This document shows positions 16,927 to 26,888 of a stretch of DNA of 64,000 nt, in pieces. The notes under the pieces are model-generated. The model ran no database searches. It saw nothing but the letters and a program-made list of their open reading frames with translations, and was not told the origin of the DNA. A program made the position numbers and the translations under genes. The stretch is from Culturomica massiliensis (GTDB lineage Bacteria > Bacteroidota > Bacteroidia > Bacteroidales > Marinifilaceae): assembly GCF_900091655.1 (NCBI RefSeq), contig NZ_LT594621.1, forward strand, positions 2,748,532 through 2,812,531, given 5' to 3'. Within the stretch, counting starts at the first letter, position 1. Every line of letters begins with the position of its first letter.

Positions 16927-16959
16927 TTTGATCGTTTTGTCAAAAAATAATTACATTTG
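16927..16959 (+). promoter_or_regulatory. Promoter of the esterase gene
   Basis: TTTG (16927-16930), 21 nt, TACATTTG (16952-16959) fits the Bacteroidetes consensus. The start codon follows 25 nt after the -7 element. Confidence 0.6.
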
Positions 16960-16984
16960 ACAAAATCTCAAACATCCTTCAACC

Positions 16985-17896
16985 ATGAAATCTATAAAAC
17001 TATTTATCTGCATGATCCTGCTGAACTTATGTTTTCTGGCCGTTAAAGCACAGGAAATGCCGGAAGTATATCTACTCTGGCCTGACGGACCGGAAGAAAA
17101 CAACGGGTTAGCCGACCAAGAAATTACAGAATCAAACGGTAACATCACATTCAACAGTACCGCAAAATTGCATGTTTACCATCCGGAAAAAGAGATCCAA
17201 AACGGAATCGCTGTTATCATCTGTCCCGGAGGAGGTTACTCATTCCTTTCAATGGAATATGAAGGCCGGATGTTTGCCCAATGGCTGATCAAACAAGGAA
17301 TAACGGCAATCATATTGCAATACCGCATGCCGGCACAGCACGACCGTATTCCACTGGCAGATGCACAAAGAGCAATGCGTTGGGTAAGAAACCGGGCTGA
17401 AAACTGGGGAATAAATCCGGATAAAGTGGGAATTGCCGGATTTTCTGCAGGAGGACATTTAGCATCCACGTTAGCTACTCACTTCGATCAAGGCAAAACC
17501 AAAGCCACCGACAGCCTGGAACATTTCAGTTGCCGTCCCGACTTTACCATACTGTTTTATCCGGTAATTTCCATGCAAGAAAGCCTGACTCACAAAGGTT
17601 CACAAAAAGCACTTCTGGGAAAAACGCCTGCTCCGGAAAAAATAACGGATTATTCCAACGAATTGCAAATCACTGCAGAAACACCAAAAACATTTCTGGT
17701 ACACAGTGACGACGACAAAGGAGTATCCGTACAAAACAGTATTGTTTACTATCAAGCTTTGAAAAAACATAATATTCCGGCCGTTATGTATATTTTTCCG
17801 ACCGGTGGCCACGGTTGGGGATTGCGAAGCGATTTTGAATATTATCCGGCTTGGACGTCCTTACTGAAAAAATGGCTTGAAGATATCGGAAAATAA
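16985..17896 (+). CDS. Secreted alpha/beta-hydrolase (acetyl esterase-like)
   Basis: Signal peptide (MILLNLCFLAVKAQ) and an alpha/beta-hydrolase domain of the BD-FAE/Aes type: oxyanion motif CPGGGYSFLS, nucleophile elbow GFSAGGHLAS, acid in VHSDDDKGV and catalytic His in GGHGWGL. The 303 residues are usual for this family, which contains xylan acetyl esterases and feruloyl esterases. It is probably periplasmic and removes acyl groups from plant glycans. It converges on the GH97 gene with a shared terminator, so it is not in its operon. Confidence 0.85.
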   Translation: MKSIKLFICMILLNLCFLAVKAQEMPEVYLLWPDGPEENNGLADQEITESNGNITFNSTAKLHVYHPEKEIQNGIAVIICPGGGYSFLSMEYEGRMFAQWLIKQGITAIILQYRMPAQHDRIPLADAQRAMRWVRNRAENWGINPDKVGIAGFSAGGHLASTLATHFDQGKTKATDSLEHFSCRPDFTILFYPVISMQESLTHKGSQKALLGKTPAPEKITDYSNELQITAETPKTFLVHSDDDKGVSVQNSIVYYQALKKHNIPAVMYIFPTGGHGWGLRSDFEYYPAWTSLLKKWLEDIGK

Positions 17897-17923
17897 ATTC
17901 CCGGAAAAATTCTTCACCATACG

Positions 17924-17960
17924 AAAACAGGCTGTTTCCCTTCCGAAAACAGCCTGTTTT
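17924..17960. terminator. Bidirectional terminator
   Basis: AAAACAGGCTGTTT (17924-17937) pairs over 14 bp with AAACAGCCTGTTTT (17947-17960). It is A-rich upstream and T-rich downstream, as expected for a terminator that serves both convergent genes. Confidence 0.85.
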
Positions 17961-17983
17961 AATTATTTTTCTAAAACCGGATT

Positions 17984-20122
17984 TTATAACTTCTTCAGCC
18001 CTTTCAACTCCTGCGGATCGGTCACCTCCATAATACTGATGGCATATCCGCCGCCGGGAGCGGCTTTCAAGGTCAGCTTCGACCTATTCGTCACAACCCC
18101 CTTCCGGATGGTATAAGCTTGCGGATTATGCTCGTAATGTGCATCTTTGGCATCGGCATAAACCGTAGCAATATACTTCTTATCCGGATCAAGGTAACTG
18201 AAATCCAGATTAGAAACATGCCCGTTCTCATCTGCCGTACAACCCACAAACCAATTGTTCGTCCCCTTTGCCTTACGGGCCACTGTAATATAATCACCCG
18301 GTTCCGCCTCCAGATAACGACTGTCGTCCCAATCGACAGCTACATCCTTGATAAACTGGAATGCATCCATAAAAGGCTCGTAATTCTCAATCATATCGGC
18401 AGCCATCTGTAACGGACTGTACATCGTCACATACAAAGCCAACTGACGGGCCAAAGTCGAATGTACGAAAGAATGATTATCCGGATTTGCCTTGCTCACC
18501 TGCATTTCAAAAATACCGGGAGTATAATCCATCGGACCTCCCATCAAGCGGGTAAAAGGCAAAATAGTCGTATGATCGGGATTACTACCGCCGAATGCCT
18601 CGTATTCCGTACCGCGAGCCGACTCGTTACCGATCAGATTCGGATAAGTACGGCTCAAACCTGTAGGACGCACAGCCTCGTGGGCATTTACCATAATCTT
18701 ATAATCGGCAGCCTTCTTCACAGCATACAGATAATGATTTACCAGCCATTGTCCGTAATGATATTCACCTCGGGGGATAATATCTCCCACATAACCGCTC
18801 TTCACGGCATTATAACCGTTGTCCGCCATAAATTGATAAGCCGTATCCATATGGCGCTCATAATTACGCACCGAAGCCGATGTCTCGTGGTGCATCATTA
18901 GCTTCACCCCTTTAGAGGCCGCATACTCATTCAATTCCTTAACATTAAAATCAGGATAAGGGGTAACAAAATCAAACACATAATCCTTCGTTTTACCGAA
19001 CCAGTCTTCCCAACCGACATTCCAGCCTTCCACCAGTACCTGATCGAATCCGTGTTCCGCAGCAAAATCGATATACTTCTTCACATGTGCCGTATTAGCC
19101 GCGTGCTTTCCGTTAGGCTGTACCTTAGAATAATCCGTTTCTCCCAGTTTTACAGAAGGCAGATCGGCATAAGCCCAGCTACTTTTACCGGTAATCATCT
19201 CCCACCACACTCCGATATATTTCACCGGTTTAATCCAGGATACATCCTCGTAAGCACAAGGCTCATTCAGATTCAGAATCAGCTTCGAAGCCAGAATCTC
19301 ACGCGCATCATCGCTGACCATCACCGTACGCCAGGGAGTTTGACAAGGAGCCTGCATATATCCTTTATCCCCGATAGCATCCGGTGTCAGCCACGATTCG
19401 AACACCATATTCTTATCATCTAAATTCAGATGCATACAAGAATAATCCACCAAAGCCGCCTCATGTATATTGATATACAATCCGTCGTCACTCTTCATCA
19501 TCAACGACGTCTGCACTCCCGTCGGGGAAAACGGTGTTTGCGAAGCATTGGGAGTAATAGCCTCCTTCATCTTACCCCGGATCTCCGACAACCTGGACGT
19601 CACCGTACTATATTCCTGCGTATCATAATCGCCGGGTATCCAGAATGCCTTATGGTCTCCTGCCATAGCAAACTGAGTATGCTCCTCCTTAATTACAAAA
19701 TAATTCAAATCCGGCTGTTGCGGAAATTCATAACGAAATCCCAACCCATCATCGTACAAACGAAAACGGATCACCATCATCCGGTCAGTCCCGGCTTGTT
19801 TCAACGTCAATGCCAATTCATTATAATGATTACGGATATCCTTCACCTCACCCCAAACCGGTTGCCAGGTTTCATCGAAAGTCGAAACTTCCGTATCGGC
19901 AATGGTAAAACCGCTCATCAAATCCTTATCATTTTTCAGCTCCAATCCCAAAAAACTTTCCTTCACCACCGGACGCTGCTTATAATCGAGGCTATATACC
20001 GGACGTCCGTCCTTCACCCCGGCATGCAAAACTAAATTCCCATTCGGGGATTTCAACTCTGCCGCCTTCATTCCGAAAGTTGCCAGCAGACATACAAACA
20101 AAATCTGTAATCTTTTCATCAT
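17984..20122 (-). CDS. Glycoside hydrolase family 97, SusB-like
   Basis: Signal peptide (LFVCLLATFGMKAAE), N-terminal beta-sandwich (about 25-290), (beta/alpha)8 barrel (about 295-600) and a C-terminal beta domain. The barrel has the acidic residues of the inverting SusB branch (HHETSA, VNAHEAVRP, GNESARGTEYE). It has KSGYVGD where retaining GH97 enzymes carry a catalytic Asp (K-x-D-F). I therefore expect an inverting alpha-glucosidase acting on maltooligosaccharides in the periplasm. The 712 residues are close to SusB. No SusC/D genes are next to it; it stands alone. Confidence 0.9.
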   Translation of the reverse strand: MMKRLQILFVCLLATFGMKAAELKSPNGNLVLHAGVKDGRPVYSLDYKQRPVVKESFLGLELKNDKDLMSGFTIADTEVSTFDETWQPVWGEVKDIRNHYNELALTLKQAGTDRMMVIRFRLYDDGLGFRYEFPQQPDLNYFVIKEEHTQFAMAGDHKAFWIPGDYDTQEYSTVTSRLSEIRGKMKEAITPNASQTPFSPTGVQTSLMMKSDDGLYINIHEAALVDYSCMHLNLDDKNMVFESWLTPDAIGDKGYMQAPCQTPWRTVMVSDDAREILASKLILNLNEPCAYEDVSWIKPVKYIGVWWEMITGKSSWAYADLPSVKLGETDYSKVQPNGKHAANTAHVKKYIDFAAEHGFDQVLVEGWNVGWEDWFGKTKDYVFDFVTPYPDFNVKELNEYAASKGVKLMMHHETSASVRNYERHMDTAYQFMADNGYNAVKSGYVGDIIPRGEYHYGQWLVNHYLYAVKKAADYKIMVNAHEAVRPTGLSRTYPNLIGNESARGTEYEAFGGSNPDHTTILPFTRLMGGPMDYTPGIFEMQVSKANPDNHSFVHSTLARQLALYVTMYSPLQMAADMIENYEPFMDAFQFIKDVAVDWDDSRYLEAEPGDYITVARKAKGTNNWFVGCTADENGHVSNLDFSYLDPDKKYIATVYADAKDAHYEHNPQAYTIRKGVVTNRSKLTLKAAPGGGYAISIMEVTDPQELKGLKKL

Positions 20123-20496
20123 CTATTGTAATTGGTTTATTTATACTTTATAACGTTTGCAGCCCCCCTTCTATCCCTCTTCCCTTTCCATCGGACAAAA
20201 ATATATCATCCGCCCTTACCGAACTATAGGCACACTAGAAAAAGGAGTGAAAAAGAGATCCACGTCCCAAACAACAAACTGATAAACAATATATTAAACT
20301 TCATGCAAGTATTAAAAAAGGGAGTAAATATTTCTAAAAATCACACGGACTTTTCCCCGATACAATTCAATCAGACATTAAAAAATAAGACCACATCCCA
20401 TCGAATACGGAAAAGCCCTGGATTTAACCCGACTTATTTCCACAATAAAAATCTGCGGAATCAACGTGATCTGCAGGCCACTATTCCTTTCCCCCT
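20123..20496. other. Intergenic region upstream of GH97
   Basis: CAAAAATA at 20197-20204 is, on the minus strand, a TAnnTTTG-type -7 element for the GH97 gene, but no matching -33 element is seen. The rest shows no credible coding frame. Confidence 0.4.
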
Positions 20497-22170
20497 TTAA
20501 AACGTCCCGATCCGCATCACCTCCTGTTCGAAATCATCCCGTACTCCCCGGGCCTTATTGCGCATCTTCGTCCGGTAATTATATATCGTCTTCAAAGAAT
20601 AACGCAGAAACTGCGCAATCTTATTACTGTCCGTTATCCCCAGGCGGATCAGGGCAAAAATCCGCAACTCCGTATTCAGTAACTCACCCGGTTTCAGTAC
20701 AATTTCTTCCCCATCTGCCAGCAAGGCATTAAAATCCGTTACAAAATCCGGAAACAGACGCAGAAAAGCCGTATCGAAATTGGCGTAAAACTCCTCCAGC
20801 TCATCGTCCACAAACTGTGTTGACCTCAACTCTTTAAACAGCTCCTCCGTCTGACCGTTCATAGCTTTCTTATTCAGCGAACGACGGTAAGTATCCAGCT
20901 TACCGATATACATCGAACAAAGATCCAGAAAACGGCCGATATAGGCTTCCTTGATATAATTCACTTCCGCCAGACTATCGTTCGTCTCCTGCAAACGCCT
21001 GTTCGAATCAGACAACTGCCGGTTCACATCCTGTAACTCTTCATTCAGCCACCTCAACTGCTCGTTCACCTTTCCCAGTTCCCGCTTCGCTTGTGCCAAC
21101 CGCCTCATCTGCCGCCTCAAATACAAAGCCAAAAGCACTAAGAAAAAAGCCAGCACACTGATACTCAACAAAGACACCGTCATCTGCCGTCTCTGCCTCT
21201 CCGTCTGCAAACGGTAAGCCTCATTGACAATCGGTAACACCTGCGACACTTCTATCGTGCGCAGCCGCGCATTACAAAAAGCAGCATCCTCCATAGCCTT
21301 CTTCATATAAGCATAAGCTCTCGCAACATCCCCTTCCTTATATAACAGCACTGCCAATTCCCGCAACGAAATGTACTCCTTCACCCCACACTTCAAATCC
21401 GATAAAGCCGATATCGTCAGATATTCTTTCTCCTTCCCTTCATCTCCCAAACTGCGATACGCATCTGCCACCGAATAAGCCGTATACCCCATTTCCCGTC
21501 CATCCGGATCGAGCGTAGCATAATAAGGCATCAAAATAGCCAAAGCCTCCTGCGCCCTTCCCCGGCTGATAAGCTGTTCCGCCTCCACCAGCACCTGGGT
21601 ATCGCTTCCTGCCGGATAAAGCATCAACAAAGAATCCCGGTACAGATTTGCCAACCGTTCGTACTCCTGCTGTAAATCTTTACCGATAGCATAATCCCGC
21701 ATTGCGCCGTACAAAGTATTGTACAAATGGTAGTAATATCCCTTCAAATCCTCAGACAATCCGGGGCTGCCGGCAACAGACAGCAAATCCTGCGCTTCCC
21801 GGTACATACCGGTAATAATCCGTACCTCTGCCAGCATCATCCGGGCTTTATCCGCCAACCTGCGGTCTCCCAGCTTCTGTGCAAGATACAACTGCTCCTG
21901 TACATAATGCAAAGCCGAATCTGCAATATACACCTTATATTCCTCCACCAACTTCGCATCGGCTTCAAACCGATCTGCCTCCGTCACAGTACGGGCCCGT
22001 TCCGCCTTCAACACCGCAATCCGCTCTTCCTTTTGCTGTTCATACTTCTCCGGAAAAGCAACAATCCGGTCCAACTCTTTCAAACGGACCTCCCGGTCCG
22101 TAGATTGGGCGATCACCGGTAAAGAAAACAATAAACCGAATAAAAAATACAAGGATATTTGCATAATCAT
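20497..22170 (-). CDS. DUF6377-type membrane regulator with TPR and HTH
   Basis: Signal or anchor at the N-terminus, TPR-like helices (about 25-320), one transmembrane helix (VSLLSISVLAFFLVLLALYL, about residue 330-350), a long coiled coil of QL/NE/DS heptads (about 355-415), and a C-terminal domain ending in a winged-helix-like HTH (ITDSNKIAQFLRYSLKTIYNYRTKMRNKARG). Proteins of this plan are common in Bacteroidales and are thought to link periplasmic sensing to transcription at the membrane. The target genes are unknown; GH97 is the nearest downstream neighbour on the same strand. Confidence 0.75.
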   Translation of the reverse strand: MIMQISLYFLFGLLFSLPVIAQSTDREVRLKELDRIVAFPEKYEQQKEERIAVLKAERARTVTEADRFEADAKLVEEYKVYIADSALHYVQEQLYLAQKLGDRRLADKARMMLAEVRIITGMYREAQDLLSVAGSPGLSEDLKGYYYHLYNTLYGAMRDYAIGKDLQQEYERLANLYRDSLLMLYPAGSDTQVLVEAEQLISRGRAQEALAILMPYYATLDPDGREMGYTAYSVADAYRSLGDEGKEKEYLTISALSDLKCGVKEYISLRELAVLLYKEGDVARAYAYMKKAMEDAAFCNARLRTIEVSQVLPIVNEAYRLQTERQRRQMTVSLLSISVLAFFLVLLALYLRRQMRRLAQAKRELGKVNEQLRWLNEELQDVNRQLSDSNRRLQETNDSLAEVNYIKEAYIGRFLDLCSMYIGKLDTYRRSLNKKAMNGQTEELFKELRSTQFVDDELEEFYANFDTAFLRLFPDFVTDFNALLADGEEIVLKPGELLNTELRIFALIRLGITDSNKIAQFLRYSLKTIYNYRTKMRNKARGVRDDFEQEVMRIGTF

Positions 22171-22356
22171 TTATATTCCAGGATCGGAAAGATTTCCGTA
22201 TTTCGTTATTTCTACAAATATAACGACAAATCAGCCAATTCCTGATCGCCGGGACAAAGAAAAATAGCTATACGCACAACTGAACCGACGCGGCTATATT
22301 ATTCCGATATCCCGAAACAAGGATATGCACGACAACTCTACTTTTCCCCCGTGCAT

Positions 22357-22388
22357 CTTGGGAATACCCAAAAGAAAACCTAATTTTG
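22357..22388 (+). promoter_or_regulatory. Promoter of the DUF748 gene
   Basis: CTTG (22357-22360), 20 nt, TAATTTTG (22381-22388). The -7 element matches TAnnTTTG exactly. The start codon is 41 nt further on. Confidence 0.6.
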
Positions 22389-22428
22389 CATAAAATATCT
22401 ATAAAGACAAGCCATAAAAACATCAGAC

Positions 22429-24732
22429 ATGAAAATATTGAAACCCATTGTTGTTACATTGTCGGCAATCCTGGTACTCCTTATCCTTGCTACCATTATC
22501 GCCCCTCCGGTAGCCAAAAATTACATCATAAAACACAGCAAAGAAATGATAGGCCGCCAAATTAATATAGACGGCCTATATGCCAATATTTTCACAGGAT
22601 ACAGCCGCATCACGGGATTCGAACTCCTCGATACCAACGACAGAGAGCGTTTCGTCAAATTCGATACCCTGGCGGTAAAAGTATCCCTCTTCCGGCTATT
22701 GGCCAATGAGCTGCGCATCAATCGTATCCGCCTGGTAAACCCGGACATACAAATATGGCAAAAAGGCAACGACTTTAACTTCAGCGACCTGTTACAAACT
22801 CCTGCCGATACCGCAACCTTACCGCTGGATACCGTCGTGCCTGCAACCACCGACACCACAGCTGACGACGATCCGATGGCCATCGCCATCAACAATATCG
22901 CCATCGTAGGCGGACAATTGGCTTACCGCGACCTGATTGTCGGCTCGGAATGGGACATGAATGATCTGCAACTGCATATTCCGGGTATTTACTTCAGCGG
23001 ACAAAACACGGACATCGGACTGAACCTCAACTTCAACGAAGGCGGCTCACTCACCACAAGCATGCAATACAACCTGGAAGCCGGTAACTACAACCTTCAC
23101 CTGCAACTGAACGACTTTGCCATCGGAAACGTACTGCCCTACCTGCAACAATCCATGAACGTCGGAGAAGTAGACGGCCTACTATCCGCCGACTTCACCA
23201 TAGAAGGCAATACGGCACACGCTTCAGACATCACGATAACCGGTAACACCGCCCTGAGACAATTCAGGCTGGCCGACAATGATAAAAAAAATCTGCTCTC
23301 TGCCGGAGAACTTTTTATCGATATCGCCGCCCTTAACCCCGAAAAACAGCAATTCAGGTTTAACACCGTTTCCCTCAAAGATTTCAACTCCTGCTTCGAC
23401 CTTTACCCGCAAACCAACACCCTCTCCCAATTGCTGAAAACAGAGACCGGCAAGGACACACTGCCTTCCGTAGAAAATACAGAAAAAACGTCCCCCGCTC
23501 CGGAAACACAATCACCTGACTTTTTTGTCAGCCGGTTTGCTATTGATAACGCAACCTTTACATTCAACGATCACACCCTGCACCAACCCTTCCGGTTTAC
23601 GCTCGCTAATATCGGCATACATGCCTCGAACCTGACTTTGACAGACAAGAACCGGATAGATGTAAAAAGTACCCTCGACAATGGCGGTACCGTCAATCTC
23701 ACTTGGGACGGACAACTCAACGATCCTTCCAACCAGGACATCAACCTTCAGATTAAAAACCTCGACCTCAAACAATTTACACCATACAGCCTGCAATATT
23801 TCGGTTACCCGCTAAACAAAGGCGTACTGGCATTTTCAAGCATCAACGATATCCGGAACAACTACCTCGATGCCCGGAACAACCTCGACATCTATCGCTG
23901 CGAAGTCGATAAAAAACGCAAAGACATCAAGGCCGAATTTAATATCCCTTTACGCACAGCCCTCTACATCATCAAAGATGTTAACGACAAAATAAAAATG
24001 GACCTTCCCGTTAAAGGAAACATTAAATCTCCTTCATTTTCCTATAAAAAAATTATCATCCGTACCCTCACCAACCTGTTGGTAAAAGTAGCGGTTTCTC
24101 CGTTCAGCTTTATCGCCAATTCTTTAGGATTAAGCGGTGACGGATTCAAAGACATACCCTTCGAAGTCTATCAGGCTGATTTTACACCGGAACAATTCGA
24201 CCGCATCAACCAACTGGCTACCGTTATCAAAGCCAAACCCGACATGACACTGCAACTCCGCCAATACTATAATCCGGAACAAGGCCGGCAAACCCTGGCC
24301 GCTTTTCAGGCCCGGAAAGCTTATTACCTGCATTCCCATCCGGAAGTCAGCGACACTACCCTCCAGGCCATCGACTATGCCCGTATCATTGAAATTGATG
24401 TCAAAGACCCGGCATTCCTGGCATATATCACCTCCTTCGTACCCGAAGAAGTGAAAACGGCGGAACTCAACCGGAAAATTCTTTCCCTTACTCCCGCTGA
24501 AAAATTACAGAAACAAATAGCATTTTTGGCCGGAATGCGGGATAGCAAACTTAAAAATTATCTGCTCCACCAAGGACTGACAGAAAAAAACATCCGAATC
24601 GATACCGTTCCCGCCGATTCATTAAACAACTACCAGGGTAAAAACCGCTACACCTTCCAACTCACCCTCGACGACGACATGTCGGGAATGACATTGGACA
24701 CTCCGGATGAAACCGAAGAGACAAATAATTAA
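22429..24732 (+). CDS. DUF748 (AsmA-like) envelope protein
   Basis: One N-terminal helix (VVTLSAILVLLILATIIAPPVA) anchors a long periplasmic protein. The repeated two-strand units and phrases such as GFELLDTN, RIRLVNPDIQIWQKG and FDTLAVKVSLFRLL are typical of DUF748/AsmA proteins, which form hydrophobic grooves that move or insert lipids between membranes. The C-terminal part (from about 560) resembles an OmpA-like or DUF748 end rich in Asp/Thr. The length of 767 is normal for the family. It stands alone with its own promoter and terminator. Confidence 0.78.
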   Translation: MKILKPIVVTLSAILVLLILATIIAPPVAKNYIIKHSKEMIGRQINIDGLYANIFTGYSRITGFELLDTNDRERFVKFDTLAVKVSLFRLLANELRINRIRLVNPDIQIWQKGNDFNFSDLLQTPADTATLPLDTVVPATTDTTADDDPMAIAINNIAIVGGQLAYRDLIVGSEWDMNDLQLHIPGIYFSGQNTDIGLNLNFNEGGSLTTSMQYNLEAGNYNLHLQLNDFAIGNVLPYLQQSMNVGEVDGLLSADFTIEGNTAHASDITITGNTALRQFRLADNDKKNLLSAGELFIDIAALNPEKQQFRFNTVSLKDFNSCFDLYPQTNTLSQLLKTETGKDTLPSVENTEKTSPAPETQSPDFFVSRFAIDNATFTFNDHTLHQPFRFTLANIGIHASNLTLTDKNRIDVKSTLDNGGTVNLTWDGQLNDPSNQDINLQIKNLDLKQFTPYSLQYFGYPLNKGVLAFSSINDIRNNYLDARNNLDIYRCEVDKKRKDIKAEFNIPLRTALYIIKDVNDKIKMDLPVKGNIKSPSFSYKKIIIRTLTNLLVKVAVSPFSFIANSLGLSGDGFKDIPFEVYQADFTPEQFDRINQLATVIKAKPDMTLQLRQYYNPEQGRQTLAAFQARKAYYLHSHPEVSDTTLQAIDYARIIEIDVKDPAFLAYITSFVPEEVKTAELNRKILSLTPAEKLQKQIAFLAGMRDSKLKNYLLHQGLTEKNIRIDTVPADSLNNYQGKNRYTFQLTLDDDMSGMTLDTPDETEETNN

Positions 24733-24736
24733 AAAA

Positions 24737-24769
24737 AACACAGCGGAGCGATAAAGGCTCCGCTGTGTT
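24737..24769 (+). terminator. Strong intrinsic terminator
   Basis: AACACAGCGGAG (24737-24748) and CTCCGCTGTGTT (24758-24769) form a perfect 12-bp GC-rich stem with a 9-nt loop, five bases after the DUF748 stop and preceded by an A-run. Confidence 0.85.
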
Positions 24770-24821
24770 ATCCATAACTTTTCCATACTCATTCCGTACT
24801 GATAATCAAAACAAACAACTT

Positions 24822-25028
24822 ATGAAACGCCGTTTATGCCCGCAATGTAAAATACCGAATTTCTATCTTCTCAACGAAAAAGGCGAACGCCGCCTCGTTT
24901 TCGTCACCGACGACTTCCGGATCGTTCCTTCCCGCCCCGGCGAAACCATCGAGGGTTTCGACACCACGGTTATCTATTGCCTCGGCTGCTCCTGGAGCGG
25001 ATCTCCCCGCAAAACCGTCCGCTATTAA
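24822..25028 (+). CDS. Small zinc-ribbon protein
   Basis: This is a 68-residue protein starting MKRRLCPQCKIPNFY. An upstream in-frame ATG at 24765 lies inside the terminator and is rejected. CPQC near the start and CLGC near the end form a treble-clef or ribbon zinc site. The function is unknown; proteins like this are often small conserved hypothetical genes in Bacteroidales. No operon partner is seen. Confidence 0.6.
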   Translation: MKRRLCPQCKIPNFYLLNEKGERRLVFVTDDFRIVPSRPGETIEGFDTTVIYCLGCSWSGSPRKTVRY

Positions 25029-25238
25029 AACAATGCCTCTTCCGAAGCAGGCCATATCACATTTATAAACAGTCCTGAGACAAAATCATCCACCTACCTG
25101 AGCATACAAGCAGGAGTAAGCCCGAGTAGACCGATAACACCGGACACACCCAATGTAATTGGCCAGGTATCCTTGTAAAAAATACCGGAAACTCCGCAAA
25201 CACAGACCGCACAACTTTTTAACCTCCGTATCGTTATA

Positions 25239-26690
25239 TCATTTCCCAACCTGCTTCTCCCTCCGTTCTATCGCCTCCTGCAATTTATTCATGTTCCTCT
25301 TCGTATAACCGAAAGAAAAAGCCGTACTCCGCTTGTTCAGGTCATTGACACTATTAATCCAAACCTGCCCCCGGTCGAATACGACGAAAATTTGCTCCCC
25401 CCACGTTGCACTAAGCCAATGCGAATGAGTATGGGCCACAACACAATCCCTCCCGGCATGATCAATCGTCCAGTTGTTCTCCCGGGCAGTTTCTTCCACA
25501 ACTTCCAACATCACTTCATCGGAAAACGATATTTTCACAGACCGGAAATTGAGTTTTGAACGCTGGTTACGATAGACCGCAAAAGCAAGAAACGCAGGTA
25601 ACAATCCGCACCAAAACCAAGGAAAAAATAAATCCTGACGCCCTTCCGTAAAATATTTGTATAAATTGCTAAGTAGAAAAAAGAACGGAATACTTACAAG
25701 AAACAATGGAAATCCGTAATGTGTCAAAGCCCAGTCCGTACTCAGATTCAAACGTCCCTCCCGGAGAACAAATGAAGCCAGTTCCTCGTCGGCTTCCCGG
25801 TGGAAACGCAACCACATAAAGCCGAATATCAACATACAACCGATGACAAGCACAATGACCACCTCATTATTTCCTCCCGGAGAAGAATGGCGTGTCTCGG
25901 CTATCTTTATCACCTGATTGTCCAAAGAATACGGAATCCCGCCAAAAGTCAGGTTTTTCGCAGAGAAAGTATATACTCCACTTCCGTCCGATCGGATATT
26001 ATAATGAAATTCATAAGATTCTTTCGCATTGACAAAAGCTGAGGTATCCTTTCCCGAACCCTTCGTATAGGAAAAACGCGAACTGGACCCGCTGGGTTTA
26101 TAAATGCTGTCCCCCAACTCAAGAAGGGGAGCCAGATTATCCGGACGCCGGTTACAGGTAAGTGTCACAAAAAACGTTTCGCCTTCCTCAATATAGGATC
26201 TTTGGGTAGTTACACTACACACTACCCCTTGTATATCCTGCTCGGCAGGCTTTACCCGGACATGAAATGGTGGTGTAATATACACCCTGCCCTCCGCCTT
26301 TACCGAAGCTATAGGTAAACTGATAACACCCTCTCTCAAAAAACGGACTTGATAAGAAAAAACCTCCTCCATCCTCTGCTTCTTCTTTCCGTTTACAATA
26401 ATAGTCGACAAATGCCGGTTAGGTACAGGACCTTTGATAACTTCAATCAGATTAGCGAAATCAGGCGGACTCACAGAGTCAAAGCGCACCGTACATCTGT
26501 ACTTCAAATTATACTCCTGTCCCACATATACACCATTATACGCCGTATCTATCTCCATAAAAAACGGGACTTCCGTTTGAGCCAATGCAATCGTTCCAAA
26601 GGCCATAACCATTGCGGTACATACTGCTTTATATACCAAACGTCTTATCGGACAACAAATTCGCAAACACATCTTTCCTATGCTTATCAA
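25239..26690 (-). CDS. BatD-like membrane protein
   Basis: Signal peptide (AMVMAFGTIALAQ), then beta-sandwich domains characteristic of BatD: VPFFMEIDTAYNGVYVGQEYNLKY, then SYIEEGETFFVTLTCNRR. Three transmembrane segments follow (VVIVLVIGCMLIFGFMWL; FPLFLVSIPFFFLLSNLY; WFWCGLLPAFLAFAVY), and a cytoplasmic C-terminal domain of about 110 residues. BatD normally occurs in a bat operon with MoxR and vWA proteins, but none is next to it here, so this is an orphan with an unusual C-terminal extension. Its role is not known. Confidence 0.65.
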   Translation of the reverse strand: MISIGKMCLRICCPIRRLVYKAVCTAMVMAFGTIALAQTEVPFFMEIDTAYNGVYVGQEYNLKYRCTVRFDSVSPPDFANLIEVIKGPVPNRHLSTIIVNGKKKQRMEEVFSYQVRFLREGVISLPIASVKAEGRVYITPPFHVRVKPAEQDIQGVVCSVTTQRSYIEEGETFFVTLTCNRRPDNLAPLLELGDSIYKPSGSSSRFSYTKGSGKDTSAFVNAKESYEFHYNIRSDGSGVYTFSAKNLTFGGIPYSLDNQVIKIAETRHSSPGGNNEVVIVLVIGCMLIFGFMWLRFHREADEELASFVLREGRLNLSTDWALTHYGFPLFLVSIPFFFLLSNLYKYFTEGRQDLFFPWFWCGLLPAFLAFAVYRNQRSKLNFRSVKISFSDEVMLEVVEETARENNWTIDHAGRDCVVAHTHSHWLSATWGEQIFVVFDRGQVWINSVNDLNKRSTAFSFGYTKRNMNKLQEAIERREKQVGK

Positions 26691-26888
26691 TTAAACCTAT
26701 CCCCCCAACATCCCGGCAAACGATTTTAAAACAACTCCATCCAATCCCCCTCCTGAACAACCGATGAAAACCTTTGCTCTTCAGAACACACGGCATATTA
26801 ATTTATACACAAATATACACGATTTACATAAAGTCCCTCCGAAACATCAAACAATCACACCCCTTTTAATATGTGATAACTTAATATT